64,000 nt of DNA from Prodigiosinella aquatilis (GCA_030388725.1 CP128857.1:4216001-4280000), one strand, 5' to 3'. Shown: positions 54,060 to 63,847, numbered from the stretch's first letter. Program-made: numbers and translations. The notes: a model not told the origin generated them from the sequence alone.

Positions 54060-56036
54060 TTACTCATCTTCCAGATACGTATAGCCGTACAGTCCGGATT
54101 CAAACTCGGCAAGGAACTGCGCCTGAAGATCCGGGTCCAGATCGGTTTCCTTCACCTGATCACGGAAGCGAGACATCAGCACTTTCGGATCGAGCTGCAC
54201 ATACTCCAGCATATCCGCCACGGTATTGCCTTCATCAGACTCATCCACTTCAACCGTACCATCCGGAAATACATACACGTCAACGGTTGAAGTATCACCG
54301 AACAAGTTGTGCATATTGCCCAAAATTTCCTGATAAGCACCGACCATAAAGAAGCCCAGAAGCGGTGGGTTTTCCGGATCATAAGGTGGCATCGGCATGG
54401 TGGTTGCGATCCCATCACCGTCCACATAATGATCAATAGTACCGTCAGAATCACAGGTGATATCCAACAGGACCGCACGACGCTGTGGTGGCTTGTCCAA
54501 CCCTTCCAATGGCATGACAGGGAACAACTGGTCGATCCCCCAGGCATCAGGCATAGACTGGAACAGCGAAAAGTTCACATACAGCTTATCGGCCATGCGC
54601 TCTTGCAGTTCATCAATAACCGGACGGTGTGCACGGTTACTTGGATCCAACCGTTGCTGGATCTGCTGGCAGATACCGAGATAAAGCTGTTCTGCCTTGG
54701 CACGCTGCGTCAGATCCAACATGCCATGCGTGTATTGTGTGTGCACGTCATGCAAATCCATCTGGCTGTCGTGCAGCCATTCACGCAGGGAGCGCCGATT
54801 ACCTGGCTGGGTAATTTCTTTCCAGGTTGACCACAGACTTTCCAGCGCACGTGGTGCATCTTCATCTGGAGCTTCCGGCTCACTGAATTCGTTGCGTTCA
54901 ACACCGATGATGTTGGAAACCAAGACGGTATGGTGTGCAGTTACCGCTCGTCCGGATTCGGTAATCACCATCGGATGTGGCAAACCATATTCGTTACAGG
55001 CATCGCCGATACCCCAGATGACATTGTTGGCATATTCATTCAAGCCATAATTCACCGAACAATCAGACTGGGAACGAGTACCTTCATAGTCCACCCCCAG
55101 ACCACCACCAACATCAAAACACTGGATATTCACACCCAGTTTATGCAATTCAACATAAAAACGCGCTGACTCACGGACACCAGTGGCAATATCACGAATG
55201 TTGGACAACTGAGAACCAAGATGGAAATGCAACAGTTGTAGGCTATCCAGGCGGTTCGCTTCCCGGAGCATTTCAACCAGTTGCAATACCTGCATCGCCG
55301 CCAGGCCGAACTTGGATTTCTCGCCACCGCTGGACTGCCATTTGCCAGAGCCCTGGGAAGCCAGACGGGCACGCACACCAAGACGTGGCACGACATTCAG
55401 GCGCTCGGCTTCTTCCAGCACCAGCTTGATTTCCGACATCTTTTCGATAACCAGGTAGATCTTATGACCCAGTTTTTCACCGATCAGCGCCAAACGAATA
55501 TATTCGCGATCTTTGTAACCATTACAGACGATAACGGTGCGGGTCATACCGGCATGGCCCAATACAGCCATTAATTCCGCTTTGGAACCCGCCTCCAGTC
55601 CCAGTGGCTCGCCAGAATTCACCAGTGACTCGATCACTCGGCGATGCTGATTAACCTTGATGGGATACACCAGAAAATAGCCACCTTCGTAACCAAAAGA
55701 TTCACGAGCGCGTTTAAACGCTGCGTTAATCGAACGCAGCCGGTGCTGTAAAATCTGTGGAAAACAGAACAAGGCTGGCAGACGCTGGTTATCTTTTTGT
55801 CGTTCCTTGACCAATTCGGCCAAATCAACGCGAGCTTCAGGAACATCAGGATCCGGGCAAACACTGATATGCCCCAGCTCATTAACGTCGTAGTAATTAT
55901 TACCCCACCAGGCAATATTATAGGTACGGAGCATTTCGCTGGCATCGCGATCGTTCATGGCCACCTCCTGCATAGAGCGTAAAGTTTCATGTTTACCCGT
56001 CGTCGATAAGTGCGGATGAATCATATCGTCAGACAT
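54060..56036 (-). CDS. speA: Biosynthetic arginine decarboxylase
   Basis: SpeA converts arginine to agmatine with PLP and Mg2+, the entry to putrescine by the agmatine route. The PLP lysine is in FLVYPIKVNQHRRV near residue 127. HFHLGSQLSNIRD, FDVGGGLGVDYEGT and the catalytic cysteine of LLDITCDSDGTIDHY near 524 complete the fold III decarboxylase pattern. The start MSDDMIHPHL gives 658 residues, the E. coli length; a start 9 bases earlier is rejected. No speB is adjacent. Confidence 0.97.
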   Translation of the reverse strand: MSDDMIHPHLSTTGKHETLRSMQEVAMNDRDASEMLRTYNIAWWGNNYYDVNELGHISVCPDPDVPEARVDLAELVKERQKDNQRLPALFCFPQILQHRLRSINAAFKRARESFGYEGGYFLVYPIKVNQHRRVIESLVNSGEPLGLEAGSKAELMAVLGHAGMTRTVIVCNGYKDREYIRLALIGEKLGHKIYLVIEKMSEIKLVLEEAERLNVVPRLGVRARLASQGSGKWQSSGGEKSKFGLAAMQVLQLVEMLREANRLDSLQLLHFHLGSQLSNIRDIATGVRESARFYVELHKLGVNIQCFDVGGGLGVDYEGTRSQSDCSVNYGLNEYANNVIWGIGDACNEYGLPHPMVITESGRAVTAHHTVLVSNIIGVERNEFSEPEAPDEDAPRALESLWSTWKEITQPGNRRSLREWLHDSQMDLHDVHTQYTHGMLDLTQRAKAEQLYLGICQQIQQRLDPSNRAHRPVIDELQERMADKLYVNFSLFQSMPDAWGIDQLFPVMPLEGLDKPPQRRAVLLDITCDSDGTIDHYVDGDGIATTMPMPPYDPENPPLLGFFMVGAYQEILGNMHNLFGDTSTVDVYVFPDGTVEVDESDEGNTVADMLEYVQLDPKVLMSRFRDQVKETDLDPDLQAQFLAEFESGLYGYTYLEDE

Positions 56037-56238
56037 GGCACCCACCTTCGTTTACTTTTTTATCAACCATCGCCTCTGTGCCCGCAAAAATAAGTGGCAA
56101 TACATCCACTGCATACTGCGTTAACAGTGGGAAACCTGACAGGCTGTAGTATGCCGTCGTTTTATGACCTTTATGAGTGTAAAACACGATGTCGAACTCC
56201 GAGATACGGATCGGTGAAAACCAAAGGAAAACTATCAC
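56029..56238 (-). CDS. Small ORF upstream of speA, possible YqgB counterpart
   Basis: This 69-residue frame ends 8 bases inside the speA start on the same strand, the position of yqgB in E. coli. Its segment YYSLSGFPLLTQYAVDVLPLIF resembles the YGLLSQF-type core of YqgB in pattern only, and the protein is longer and diverged. Shorter starts inside are possible. It may be a real small protein or a leader coupled to speA. The call rests mainly on position. Confidence 0.4.
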   Translation of the reverse strand: MIVFLWFSPIRISEFDIVFYTHKGHKTTAYYSLSGFPLLTQYAVDVLPLIFAGTEAMVDKKVNEGGCHV

Positions 56239-56659
56239 CAGAAGAACGTTTATCGTTCATCTGCTCGGGGAAAATGCAGGTTAGCCCGCTCGGGAGTCCT
56301 GCGTCGCGCTTCGGGAAAGGCAACTTCGGGAAAATAACAGAAAGGGTTGAGTCAGTGACGCCATGGCGTCAAAAGGAAAGCGCTGCGAACGCAACTCACT
56401 CAGCAAACAACGGATCATTAATCCTATCACCTCCACGCGCGCCGCACAGGTATGCGGTCAGGCCATCACGGAAATCGTTAAAAGTATCATACCACGGACA
56501 ACAAACCGCACGCGCGTTTATACCGATCTGATACCGGAAAAGCAAAATGAAAATGGTAAATATCTTCTTCTTTTCCCCGTAAAAACGTCGATGACGTAAT
56601 CCAATGGTCTGGTCGTACCAAAAAATTGCTGGTAATGGGGCCAAAAGCTGGCCTAGAAT
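56239..56659. other. speA-metK divergent intergenic region
   Basis: These 420 bases between the speA-side small ORF and the metK operator have short frames on both strands, none with convincing protein character. Promoters for speA (minus) and metK (plus) are expected here. Confidence 0.45.
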
Positions 56660-56683
56660 AGCCATCCAGATGTTAATCCATCT
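56660..56683 (+). promoter_or_regulatory. MetJ boxes before metK
   Basis: Three consecutive 8-base units AGCCATCC, AGATGTTA and ATCCATCT each match the met box AGACGTCT at about five of eight positions. They directly adjoin a -10-like TATACT (56683-56688), 50 bases before metK. Tandem weak boxes are typical for MetJ, which represses metK with S-adenosylmethionine. Confidence 0.6.
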
Positions 56684-56737
56684 ATACTGATTAACCGATA
56701 AATTGCTTAACGGCTTTGCTTGAAAGGTAAAGAATTC

Positions 56738-57889
56738 ATGGCTAAACACCTTTTTACGTCCGAGTCTGTCTCTGAAGGGCATCCTGATAAAATCGCCGAC
56801 CAGATTTCTGACGCCGTCCTTGACGCTATTTTGGAGCAGGATCCGAAAGCGCGCGTTGCCTGTGAGACTTACGTAAAAACCGGTATGGTACTAGTCGGGG
56901 GTGAAATCACGACCAGCGCCTGGGTCGATATCGAAGAGATCACCCGTCGGACAATACGCGAAATCGGCTACGTTAATTCTGAAATGGGCTTTGATGCCAA
57001 TTCTTGCGCGGTGTTGAGCGCCATTGGCAAACAGTCTCCGGATATTAATCAGGGTGTTGACCGCAGTAATCCACTGGAACAAGGTGCGGGTGATCAGGGG
57101 CTGATGTTCGGTTATGCCACCAATGAAACCGACGTACTCATGCCCGCCCCAATTACCTATGCTCACCGTCTGGTTCAACGTCAGTCTGAAGTACGTAAAA
57201 ACGGCACACTGCCGTGGTTACGTCCGGATGCAAAAAGCCAGGTAACCTTCCTGTATGACGACGGAAAAATCGCCGGTATTGATGCAGTGGTACTTTCCAC
57301 CCAACACTCTGAAGATATCCACCAAAGAGACCTGCATGAAGCAGTGATGGAAGAGATCATCAAACCCGTTCTGCCAGCCGAATGGCTGTCCGCCGATACC
57401 AAATATTTCATTAACCCGACGGGGCGTTTCGTGATTGGTGGTCCAATGGGTGACTGTGGTCTGACAGGCCGTAAGATCATCGTGGATACTTACGGTGGCG
57501 CGGCTCGCCACGGTGGTGGCGCGTTCTCTGGTAAAGATCCGTCAAAGGTTGACCGTTCAGCAGCCTATGCGGCCCGTTATGTGGCGAAGAATATCGTTGC
57601 AGCCGGTCTGGCTGATCGTTGCGAAATCCAGATTTCCTATGCTATCGGCATAGCCGAACCGACCTCTATCATGATTGAAACCTTTGGTACTGAGAAAATC
57701 TCGGCCGACCGCCTGGCTCAATTGGTACGTCAGTTCTTCGATCTGCGTCCATATGGTCTGATTCAGATGCTGGATCTGCTGCACCCGATCTATCAGGAAA
57801 CAGCAGCCTACGGCCACTTCGGCCGCGAGCACTTCCCGTGGGAAAAAACCGATCTGGCAGAAAAACTGCGCTATTCCGCTGGGCTGTAA
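56738..57889 (+). CDS. metK: S-adenosylmethionine synthetase
   Basis: MetK makes S-adenosylmethionine from methionine and ATP. Signatures are SEGHPDKIADQISDAVLD (about 12-29), the GAGDQGLMFGYA ATP motif near 115 and GGGAFSGKDPSKVDRSAAY near 258. The start MAKHLFTSESVSEG gives 383 residues (E. coli 384); an ATG 18 bases upstream is rejected because AAAGGTAAAG serves as the ribosome site for the inner one. It is divergent from speA. Confidence 0.98.
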   Translation: MAKHLFTSESVSEGHPDKIADQISDAVLDAILEQDPKARVACETYVKTGMVLVGGEITTSAWVDIEEITRRTIREIGYVNSEMGFDANSCAVLSAIGKQSPDINQGVDRSNPLEQGAGDQGLMFGYATNETDVLMPAPITYAHRLVQRQSEVRKNGTLPWLRPDAKSQVTFLYDDGKIAGIDAVVLSTQHSEDIHQRDLHEAVMEEIIKPVLPAEWLSADTKYFINPTGRFVIGGPMGDCGLTGRKIIVDTYGGAARHGGGAFSGKDPSKVDRSAAYAARYVAKNIVAAGLADRCEIQISYAIGIAEPTSIMIETFGTEKISADRLAQLVRQFFDLRPYGLIQMLDLLHPIYQETAAYGHFGREHFPWEKTDLAEKLRYSAGL

Positions 57890-57917
57890 TAAAAACCTTG
57901 CGATTGCCATGATTTTC

Positions 57918-57946
57918 AAACGGCGAATAACCTTCGCCGTTTTTTA
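57918..57946 (+). terminator. metK terminator
   Basis: The perfect 10-bp stem AAACGGCGAA/TTCGCCGTTT with a 5-base loop is followed by a T-rich tail, 28 bases after the metK stop. Confidence 0.92.
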
Positions 57947-58010
57947 TTTCCCCCTTATTTCAGGGCGGCATACACTTGAGCATTGTCATTGCCAACGTTA
58001 AGCTACCCGC

Positions 58011-58523
58011 ATGCACACACCACGCATTCCCATTGCCTTACAGCAAGCGGTAATCCGCTGTCTGCGAGAGAAACTGCGGCACGCCAACGCCGTACTTGAT
58101 AGTCACTATCCTGAACCAACCGTCAATTATTACCAGCGGGGGTTAACCGCAGGTAGCGCCTGGCTGAAAACCTGGGAAATCCGCTTAAACCCAATCCTGC
58201 TCAAGGAGAACCAACAAACCTTTATTGACGAGGTAATACCGCACGAACTAGCGCATTTACTGGTGTTTTCCCGTTTTGGCAGAACATCGCCACACGGTAA
58301 AGAGTGGCGCTGGATGATGGAAGAGGTGCTAAACGTCCCGGCCCGACGCACCCATCGCTTTGAAATCACCTCCGTACAAGGGAAAACCTTCCCTTATCAG
58401 TGTGCCTGCCGTCAACACGATTTAACGCTGCGCCGCCATAATCGGGTCGTACGAGGAGAGACGGAATACCGCTGTCGCTATTGTGGCGAAACATTACGTC
58501 CTCTCGTAACAAATCCTTTTTAA
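58011..58523 (+). CDS. sprT: SprT family zinc-binding protein
   Basis: SprT is a zincin-like protein of the SprT/Spartan family; its cellular role in bacteria is unclear. The metal motif HELAH lies in VIPHELAHLLVFSRFG near residue 78 and a zinc-ribbon follows at the C-terminus (YQCACRQ ... YRCRYCGETL). The length is 170 residues (E. coli 165). It is followed by endA, as in E. coli, but galP is missing between metK and sprT. Confidence 0.93.
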   Translation: MHTPRIPIALQQAVIRCLREKLRHANAVLDSHYPEPTVNYYQRGLTAGSAWLKTWEIRLNPILLKENQQTFIDEVIPHELAHLLVFSRFGRTSPHGKEWRWMMEEVLNVPARRTHRFEITSVQGKTFPYQCACRQHDLTLRRHNRVVRGETEYRCRYCGETLRPLVTNPF

Positions 58524-58613
58524 AATAAAAATTACGGGTTTTAATGCTATTTTTTTAGCATTTGCTTGCATGGAACACTTCCGGTACGCTGCCAACTTTC
58601 CCGTCTGAAGGTT

Positions 58614-59318
58614 ATGTTGGAACATGCTTCGCAAAATTTTTTTATCGCATTGTTAGGTTTAAGTTTGATCTCCACCGCCACCCTAAGCCGGGGAATCAAT
58701 AGCTTTACTCAGGCAAAAGCTGCCGCAGTGAAAATAAATCAGGATGCGCCCGGCACCTTTTATTGTGGTTGTAAAATTACCTGGCAGGGTAAAAAAGGTA
58801 TTCCAGATTTGGCATCCTGCGGTTATCAGGTCCGAAAAAATGCCAATCGCGCCAACCGCATTGAATGGGAACACGTCGTCCCCGCCTGGCAGTTTGGCCA
58901 TCTACGCCAATGCTGGCAAAATGGCGGTCGCAAAAATTGCAATAAAGACCCAGTCTACCGACAGATAGAAACCGATTTGCACAACCTGCAACCGGCGATT
59001 GGTGAAGTGAATGGCGACCGCGGTAACTTTATGTACGGTCAGTGGAACGGCGGGGGAAAACAGTATGGCCAGTGCGAAATGAAGGCGGATTTTAAAAATC
59101 ATCTGGCCGAACCACCAGAACGTGCACGTGGAGCGATTGCCCGTACCTATTTCTATATGCGCGATCGCTATAATCTGAATCTGTCCCGCCAGCAAACCCA
59201 GTTGTTTGAAGCCTGGAACACGCTTCATCCGGTAACCGGGTGGGAATGTACCCGTGATAAACGCATCGCGCAGGTGCAAGGGAATCATAACCCATACGTG
59301 CAACAAGCTTGCCAGTAA
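58614..59318 (+). CDS. endA: Endonuclease I, periplasmic
   Basis: EndA is a periplasmic DNA endonuclease that cuts double-stranded DNA. A hydrophobic signal segment (about 8-24, FFIALLGLSLISTATLS) is followed by GINSFTQAKAAA, where mature E. coli EndA begins. Nuclease motifs are RIEWEHVVPAWQFGH near 80, the cysteines of CGCK and CWQNGGRKNC, and GEVNGDRGNFMYGQWNGG. The start at 58614 gives 234 residues (E. coli 235). An ATG 48 bases upstream would put a charged stretch before the signal peptide. Confidence 0.93.
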   Translation: MLEHASQNFFIALLGLSLISTATLSRGINSFTQAKAAAVKINQDAPGTFYCGCKITWQGKKGIPDLASCGYQVRKNANRANRIEWEHVVPAWQFGHLRQCWQNGGRKNCNKDPVYRQIETDLHNLQPAIGEVNGDRGNFMYGQWNGGGKQYGQCEMKADFKNHLAEPPERARGAIARTYFYMRDRYNLNLSRQQTQLFEAWNTLHPVTGWECTRDKRIAQVQGNHNPYVQQACQ

Positions 59319-59353
59319 TAGCCCGTCTACCTACTATAGCTATCAGTCCTCTG

Positions 59354-59380
59354 AACCACCGTTACTCTGGCGGTGGTTTG
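59354..59380 (+). terminator. endA terminator
   Basis: The stem AACCACCG/CGGTGGTT with a 9-base loop and a short T-rich tail lies about 35 bases after the endA stop and before rsmE. Confidence 0.65.
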
Positions 59381-59436
59381 TTGCGTATGGGGCGGCTGCC
59401 CATTCAGATAAATAACGATATTAAGGCCAGATATCA

Positions 59437-60171
59437 ATGCGAATACCGCGCATTTTTCACCCGGAGACACTCTCACCAACCGGGGGTGAAACTGAACTGA
59501 GCGACGATGCTGCCAACCATATTGGCCGCGTTCTGCGCATGCAGCCTGGTCAGTCACTACAACTGCTGGATGGCAGCAATTTTATTTTCGATGCTGAGAT
59601 TGTGCTGGCAGGTAAAAAAAATGTGCGTGTGCGCTATACCGAAGGTCGGCTGGAGGACTGTGAATCACCACTGTACCTGCATTTAGGTCAGGTGATGTCC
59701 CGGGGTGAGAAAATGGAGTTCACTATCCAGAAATCCATTGAGCTGGGCGTCAATGTTATTACCCCACTATTTTCCGAACGCTGTGGTGTCAAACTGGATA
59801 GCGACCGCCTGGATAAAAAGATCGCCCAGTGGAAAAAAATTATTATTGCTGCCTGCGAGCAGTGCGGTCGAAACCGCATTCCGGAAATTCGCCCTGCCAT
59901 GCCACTGGAAAGCTGGTGCGCGGAACAGGACAATACGTTAAAACTGAATCTTCATCCGCGCGCAACGCAAAGTATTAATACACTACCACTGCCCGTGAAA
60001 CGTGTTCGGTTGTTGATTGGTCCGGAAGGTGGGCTCTCTTCCGATGAAATTGCGATGACCGCAGAATATGGATTTACCGATATCCTACTGGGGCCACGCA
60101 TTCTGCGTACAGAAACTACAGCTCTCACCGCAATCACAGCCTTACAGGTACGATTCGGCGATCTGGGGTAA
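59437..60171 (+). CDS. rsmE: 16S rRNA (uracil-1498-N3)-methyltransferase
   Basis: RsmE methylates U1498 of 16S rRNA on the 30S subunit. An N-terminal PUA-like part (HPETLSPTGGETELSDDAANHIGRVLRM) precedes the SPOUT knot, whose SAM-binding motifs are LLIGPEGGLSSDEI near 191 and LLGPRILRTETTALTAI near 215. The length is 244 residues (E. coli 243). It begins the rsmE-gshB-yqgE-yqgF run, with gshB 11 bases after it. Confidence 0.96.
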   Translation: MRIPRIFHPETLSPTGGETELSDDAANHIGRVLRMQPGQSLQLLDGSNFIFDAEIVLAGKKNVRVRYTEGRLEDCESPLYLHLGQVMSRGEKMEFTIQKSIELGVNVITPLFSERCGVKLDSDRLDKKIAQWKKIIIAACEQCGRNRIPEIRPAMPLESWCAEQDNTLKLNLHPRATQSINTLPLPVKRVRLLIGPEGGLSSDEIAMTAEYGFTDILLGPRILRTETTALTAITALQVRFGDLG

Positions 60172-60182
60172 AGGAGAAAATA

Positions 60183-61142
60183 ATGATCAAACTCGGAATC
60201 GTGATGGATCCGATTGCAGCCATCAATATCAAGAAAGACACCAGCTTTGCCATGCTGCTGGAAGCGCAGCGCCGTGGCTGGGAACTGCATTATATGGAGA
60301 TGGGCGATCTCTATCTGCACGTCGGCGAAGCACGGGCAACCACCCGAATTCTGAGCGTCCAGTACGACTATAATGGTTGGTATGATTTCGGTGCCACGCA
60401 GGATATCGCCCTGCATGAACTGGATGTGGTATTAATGCGTAAAGACCCACCGTTTGATACCGAATTTATCTACGCTACCTATATTCTTGAACGTGCGGAA
60501 GAGAAAGGCACGCTGATTGTCAACAAACCCAAGAGCCTGCGTGATTGTAATGAAAAGCTGTTCACCGCCTGGTTCCCGGAACTGACACCGGATACACTGG
60601 TAACCCGTAGTGCAGACAAGTTGCGCCAATTTCATCAACATCACAGCGATATCATTCTTAAACCGCTAGACGGGATGGGTGGAACATCTATTTTTCGTTT
60701 AAAACCAGACGATGCTAACATTTCGGTCATCATTGAAACCCTGACTGAATATGGTAGCCGTTATTGTATGGCTCAAACCTACCTACCTGCCATTAAAGAT
60801 GGCGACAAGCGTGTGCTGGTCGTGGATGGCGAGCCAGTGCCTTACTGCCTGGCCCGTATTCCGAAAAGTGGTGAAACTCGTGGCAATCTGGCTGCCGGTG
60901 GCCGTGGTGAAGCACGTCCGCTGAGCGAAAGCGATTGGCAGATAGCACGAAAGGTCGCCCCGGTACTGAAACAGAAAGGATTGATATTTGTCGGTCTGGA
61001 TATCATTGGCGATCGTCTGACTGAAATTAACGTTACCAGCCCGACGTGTGCCCGTGAGATTGAAACAGCCTATCCAGATGTCTCCATTACTGGCATGCTG
61101 ATGGATGCCATTGCGCGCCGGCTAAGCCAACGTCATGGCTGA
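60183..61142 (+). CDS. gshB: Glutathione synthetase
   Basis: GshB joins gamma-glutamylcysteine and glycine with ATP to make glutathione. It is an ATP-grasp enzyme with VLMRKDPPFDTEFIYATYILE near residue 85, NKPKSLRDCNEKL near 115, the glycine-rich KPLDGMGGTSIFR near 160 and EINVTSPTC near 281. The length is 319 residues (E. coli 316). AGGAGAA precedes the ATG, 11 bases after rsmE. Confidence 0.97.
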   Translation: MIKLGIVMDPIAAINIKKDTSFAMLLEAQRRGWELHYMEMGDLYLHVGEARATTRILSVQYDYNGWYDFGATQDIALHELDVVLMRKDPPFDTEFIYATYILERAEEKGTLIVNKPKSLRDCNEKLFTAWFPELTPDTLVTRSADKLRQFHQHHSDIILKPLDGMGGTSIFRLKPDDANISVIIETLTEYGSRYCMAQTYLPAIKDGDKRVLVVDGEPVPYCLARIPKSGETRGNLAAGGRGEARPLSESDWQIARKVAPVLKQKGLIFVGLDIIGDRLTEINVTSPTCAREIETAYPDVSITGMLMDAIARRLSQRHG

Positions 61143-61238
61143 TCCGGTTCTCAGTCGATGATGCATAACCGCTCGGTTCGCCCGTTTTTGTGCTGGCGAA
61201 CCCACATCAACCCTGACAAAAAACGATAAGTACATACG

Positions 61239-61802
61239 ATGAATTTACAGCATCATTTTCTTATTGCCATGCCTGCGCTGCAAGACCCGACGTTTAAGCG
61301 TTCGGTGGTTTATATTTGCGAGCACAATGAAGATGGAGCCATGGGGTTAATCATTAATAAACCTATGGAACAATTTACAGTGGAAAGCGTGCTGAAAAAG
61401 CTGAGCATTGAACCGACGCCACGTGATCCGTCCATTCGTCTGGACAAACCCGTGTTCTCTGGCGGGCCACTGGCTGACGATCGCGGTTTTATCCTCCATA
61501 CACCACGTCCTGGCTTCTCTTCCAGTATTGGCATTTCCGAAGACACAATGATCACGACGTCAAAAGATGTGCTGGAAACCCTGGGGACACCCGTTCAGCC
61601 AGAAGAAACACTGGTTGCCCTCGGATATACCGCATGGGAAGGCGGGCAGTTGGAAAACGAATTACTGGATAATGCCTGGCTGACCACGCCGGCGGATAAA
61701 GAAATTCTGTTCCATACACCAATAGCAGAACGCTGGCGAGCAGCAGCCAAAAAAATTGGGGTGGATATTCATAATATCGTAGCTGAAGCAGGGCATTCCT
61801 GA
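61239..61802 (+). CDS. yqgE: UPF0301 protein YqgE
   Basis: YqgE is a conserved cytosolic protein (DUF179) of unknown function, almost always next to yqgF. Family motifs are HHFLIAMPALQDPTFKRSVVYICEHNEDGAMGLIINKP at the N-terminus, VFSGGPLADDRGFILH near 70 and LGYTAWEGGQLENELLDNAWL near 130. The 187 residues equal the E. coli length. Its stop overlaps the yqgF start by one base, so the two are translationally coupled. Confidence 0.93.
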   Translation: MNLQHHFLIAMPALQDPTFKRSVVYICEHNEDGAMGLIINKPMEQFTVESVLKKLSIEPTPRDPSIRLDKPVFSGGPLADDRGFILHTPRPGFSSSIGISEDTMITTSKDVLETLGTPVQPEETLVALGYTAWEGGQLENELLDNAWLTTPADKEILFHTPIAERWRAAAKKIGVDIHNIVAEAGHS

Positions 61803-62221
61803 TGGTCAACCGCACTATCATGGCGTTTGATTTTGGCACTCGCAGCATTGGTGTTGCTATTGGTCAGGATATTACCCGTACAGCCCGCCCTCTTACCGCC
61901 TTCAAGGCACAGGATGGCACGCCTGACTGGCAGCAAGTGAAAAAGCTTCTGCAAGAATGGCAACCTGATCTGCTGGTAGTGGGTTTGCCATTGAATATGG
62001 ATGGCACCGAGCAACCACTAACCGCCAGGGCACGCAAATTTGCTCAACGCCTGCATGGCCGCTTTGGCGTGCAAATCGCCTTACAAGATGAACGTTTGAG
62101 TACGGTAGAAGCCCGATCCAGCCTATTTGAACAAGGTGGATTCCGAGCGCTGGATAAAGGCAGTGTAGATGCGGCTTCCGCTGTCATCATTCTCGAAAGC
62201 TGGTTTGGACAGCAAGTGTAA
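61802..62221 (+). CDS. yqgF: Holliday junction resolvase-like protein YqgF (RuvX)
   Basis: YqgF has an RNase H-like fold and is implicated in rRNA 5' end processing and nucleic acid cleavage. The catalytic aspartate lies in AFDFGTRSIGVAIG, followed by LVVGLPLNMDGTEQPLTARAR, the glutamate of QDERLSTVEA and a C-terminal aspartate in SVDAASAVIILE. The length is 139 residues (E. coli 138). The ATG overlaps yqgE. It is convergent with lysC, whereas in E. coli it is followed by yggR. Confidence 0.95.
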   Translation: MVNRTIMAFDFGTRSIGVAIGQDITRTARPLTAFKAQDGTPDWQQVKKLLQEWQPDLLVVGLPLNMDGTEQPLTARARKFAQRLHGRFGVQIALQDERLSTVEARSSLFEQGGFRALDKGSVDAASAVIILESWFGQQV

Positions 62222-62366
62222 CAAGCACCGGGACGCCAGGATCACTACCCTACACCCTATTTTTTCGCCCAGGCCGGATGCCTCTCTGCATGCCTGATGA
62301 CAGAAACCACTTGTCCACCCACAGGCAAGGTGATTTCTGCCAGCCAGCCAATAGTGAATACCGCTG

Positions 62367-63731
62367 TTATTCAAACAAATTGTGATGCAGCGTTTGTACC
62401 ACCTGCTCCGCATCCCCGGTAGGCACCAGGAAGCATAGATTATGTGTACTGGCGCCATAGCAAATCAGCCGGATATTAAATGGTTCCAACACACCGAACA
62501 CCTCTTTGCCCACACCACAGGCTTGTGAAAGCTTGTTACCGATCAGTGCCACCAATGACAGATTCTCTTCCACTTCAACCCGACACAGTGAAGACAGTTC
62601 AGTCAGTAACGCACTGGACAGCAAACTATCACCGGTTGACGTTGAACCAGTGGTATCTAGTGTCAGAGCGACATTGACTTCCGAGGTAGTGATCAGATCC
62701 ACGGAGATGCTGTGACGGGCTAGAATACTGAATACTTCTGCCAAAAAGCCGTGTGCGTGTAGCATATTCAAACTGTGCAATGTCAGCAGAGTTTGTTTAC
62801 GGCGCAAGGCCAGTGCGCGAAATAATGGTGGCGCGTCGGTTCGATTACAGACCAGCGTACCCCCGGCGACCGGCTCCTTACTGGAACCGACAAAAACCGG
62901 AATGTCACTGCGTACCGCCGGCAACAGAGTAGCAGGATGCAGCACTTTGGCACCGAAGGTTGCCATTTCCGCTGCTTCCTCAAAAGTAATTTTATCAATA
63001 CGACGCGCTGCCGGAACTACCCGTGGGTCGGTGGTATAAATACCGGGAACATCGGTCCAGATATCGATACGGTTGGCATTCAGTGCTTCACCCAGCAGCG
63101 CAGCTGTATAGTCACTGCCACCACGGCCTAGTGTCGTGGTACGTCCTTTGGCTTCACTGCCAATAAAGCCTTGAGTAATGATCAACCCATTTGACAGACG
63201 CGGCATCAACTGACTACGGGTCAACGTCATCAGTGCCGTGCAATCAGGTTCGGCACGACCAAAATGATCGTCAGTACGCATGATTTTACGCACATCAAAC
63301 CATTCAGAAACCACATTACGTTCACGCAGAACTTCGACGAACAGTAAGGTAGACATCAACTCGCCATGGCTGACCAATTCATCCGTCAGCGCATTGGATG
63401 TAGCCAATGCCGCAGCTTCAGACAGTCTGGTGATATTATCCAGCATGCGATCGACTTCTTCACGAATCACTGCCGGATTATTCAGTCGGTCAATAATGGC
63501 ATACTGTATTTGACGAATCTTCTCGATATAAGACTCGCGCTCTTCCTGGGATTGACCTTCCGCCAGCGCCACGAGCAGATTGGTGATGCCAGCTGACGCC
63601 GACAAGACCACCACTCTCACCTGTGGGTTGGAAATCACGATATCCGCACTGCGATTCATGGCATTAAAATCGGCGACGCTGGTACCACCAAATTTGGCAA
63701 TAACAAGAGAACTATCAATTATTGAGGGCAT
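62367..63731 (-). CDS. lysC: Lysine-sensitive aspartokinase III
   Basis: LysC phosphorylates aspartate, the first step to lysine, threonine and methionine, and is inhibited by lysine. The kinase domain has KFGGTSVADFNAMNRSADI, VSHGELMST, TTLGRGGSDYTAALL and WTDVPGIYTTDPRVV. Two ACT domains follow from about residue 305 (LLTLHSLNMLHAHGFLAEVF, LVALIGNKLSQACGVGKEVF). The length is 454 residues (E. coli 449), with five extra residues at the N-terminus. A lysine riboswitch lies upstream. Confidence 0.97.
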   Translation of the reverse strand: MPSIIDSSLVIAKFGGTSVADFNAMNRSADIVISNPQVRVVVLSASAGITNLLVALAEGQSQEERESYIEKIRQIQYAIIDRLNNPAVIREEVDRMLDNITRLSEAAALATSNALTDELVSHGELMSTLLFVEVLRERNVVSEWFDVRKIMRTDDHFGRAEPDCTALMTLTRSQLMPRLSNGLIITQGFIGSEAKGRTTTLGRGGSDYTAALLGEALNANRIDIWTDVPGIYTTDPRVVPAARRIDKITFEEAAEMATFGAKVLHPATLLPAVRSDIPVFVGSSKEPVAGGTLVCNRTDAPPLFRALALRRKQTLLTLHSLNMLHAHGFLAEVFSILARHSISVDLITTSEVNVALTLDTTGSTSTGDSLLSSALLTELSSLCRVEVEENLSLVALIGNKLSQACGVGKEVFGVLEPFNIRLICYGASTHNLCFLVPTGDAEQVVQTLHHNLFE

Positions 63732-63847
63732 TCAAAAAACCTCGTGTCAGGGGCGTTATGGTCATCATTGACAATAACAGTTCATAAATCAGCCTTGGCA
63801 CAGGGAAAGAGCGATAAACAGGGAGCAGACGTAGAGGAAAAAGCTAC

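Noticed and set aside
61175..61202. Inverted repeat GGTTCGCC/GGCGAACC between gshB and yqgE
   Set aside because: The 8-bp stem has no T run after it, and read-through from gshB to yqgE is expected, so no function is assigned.
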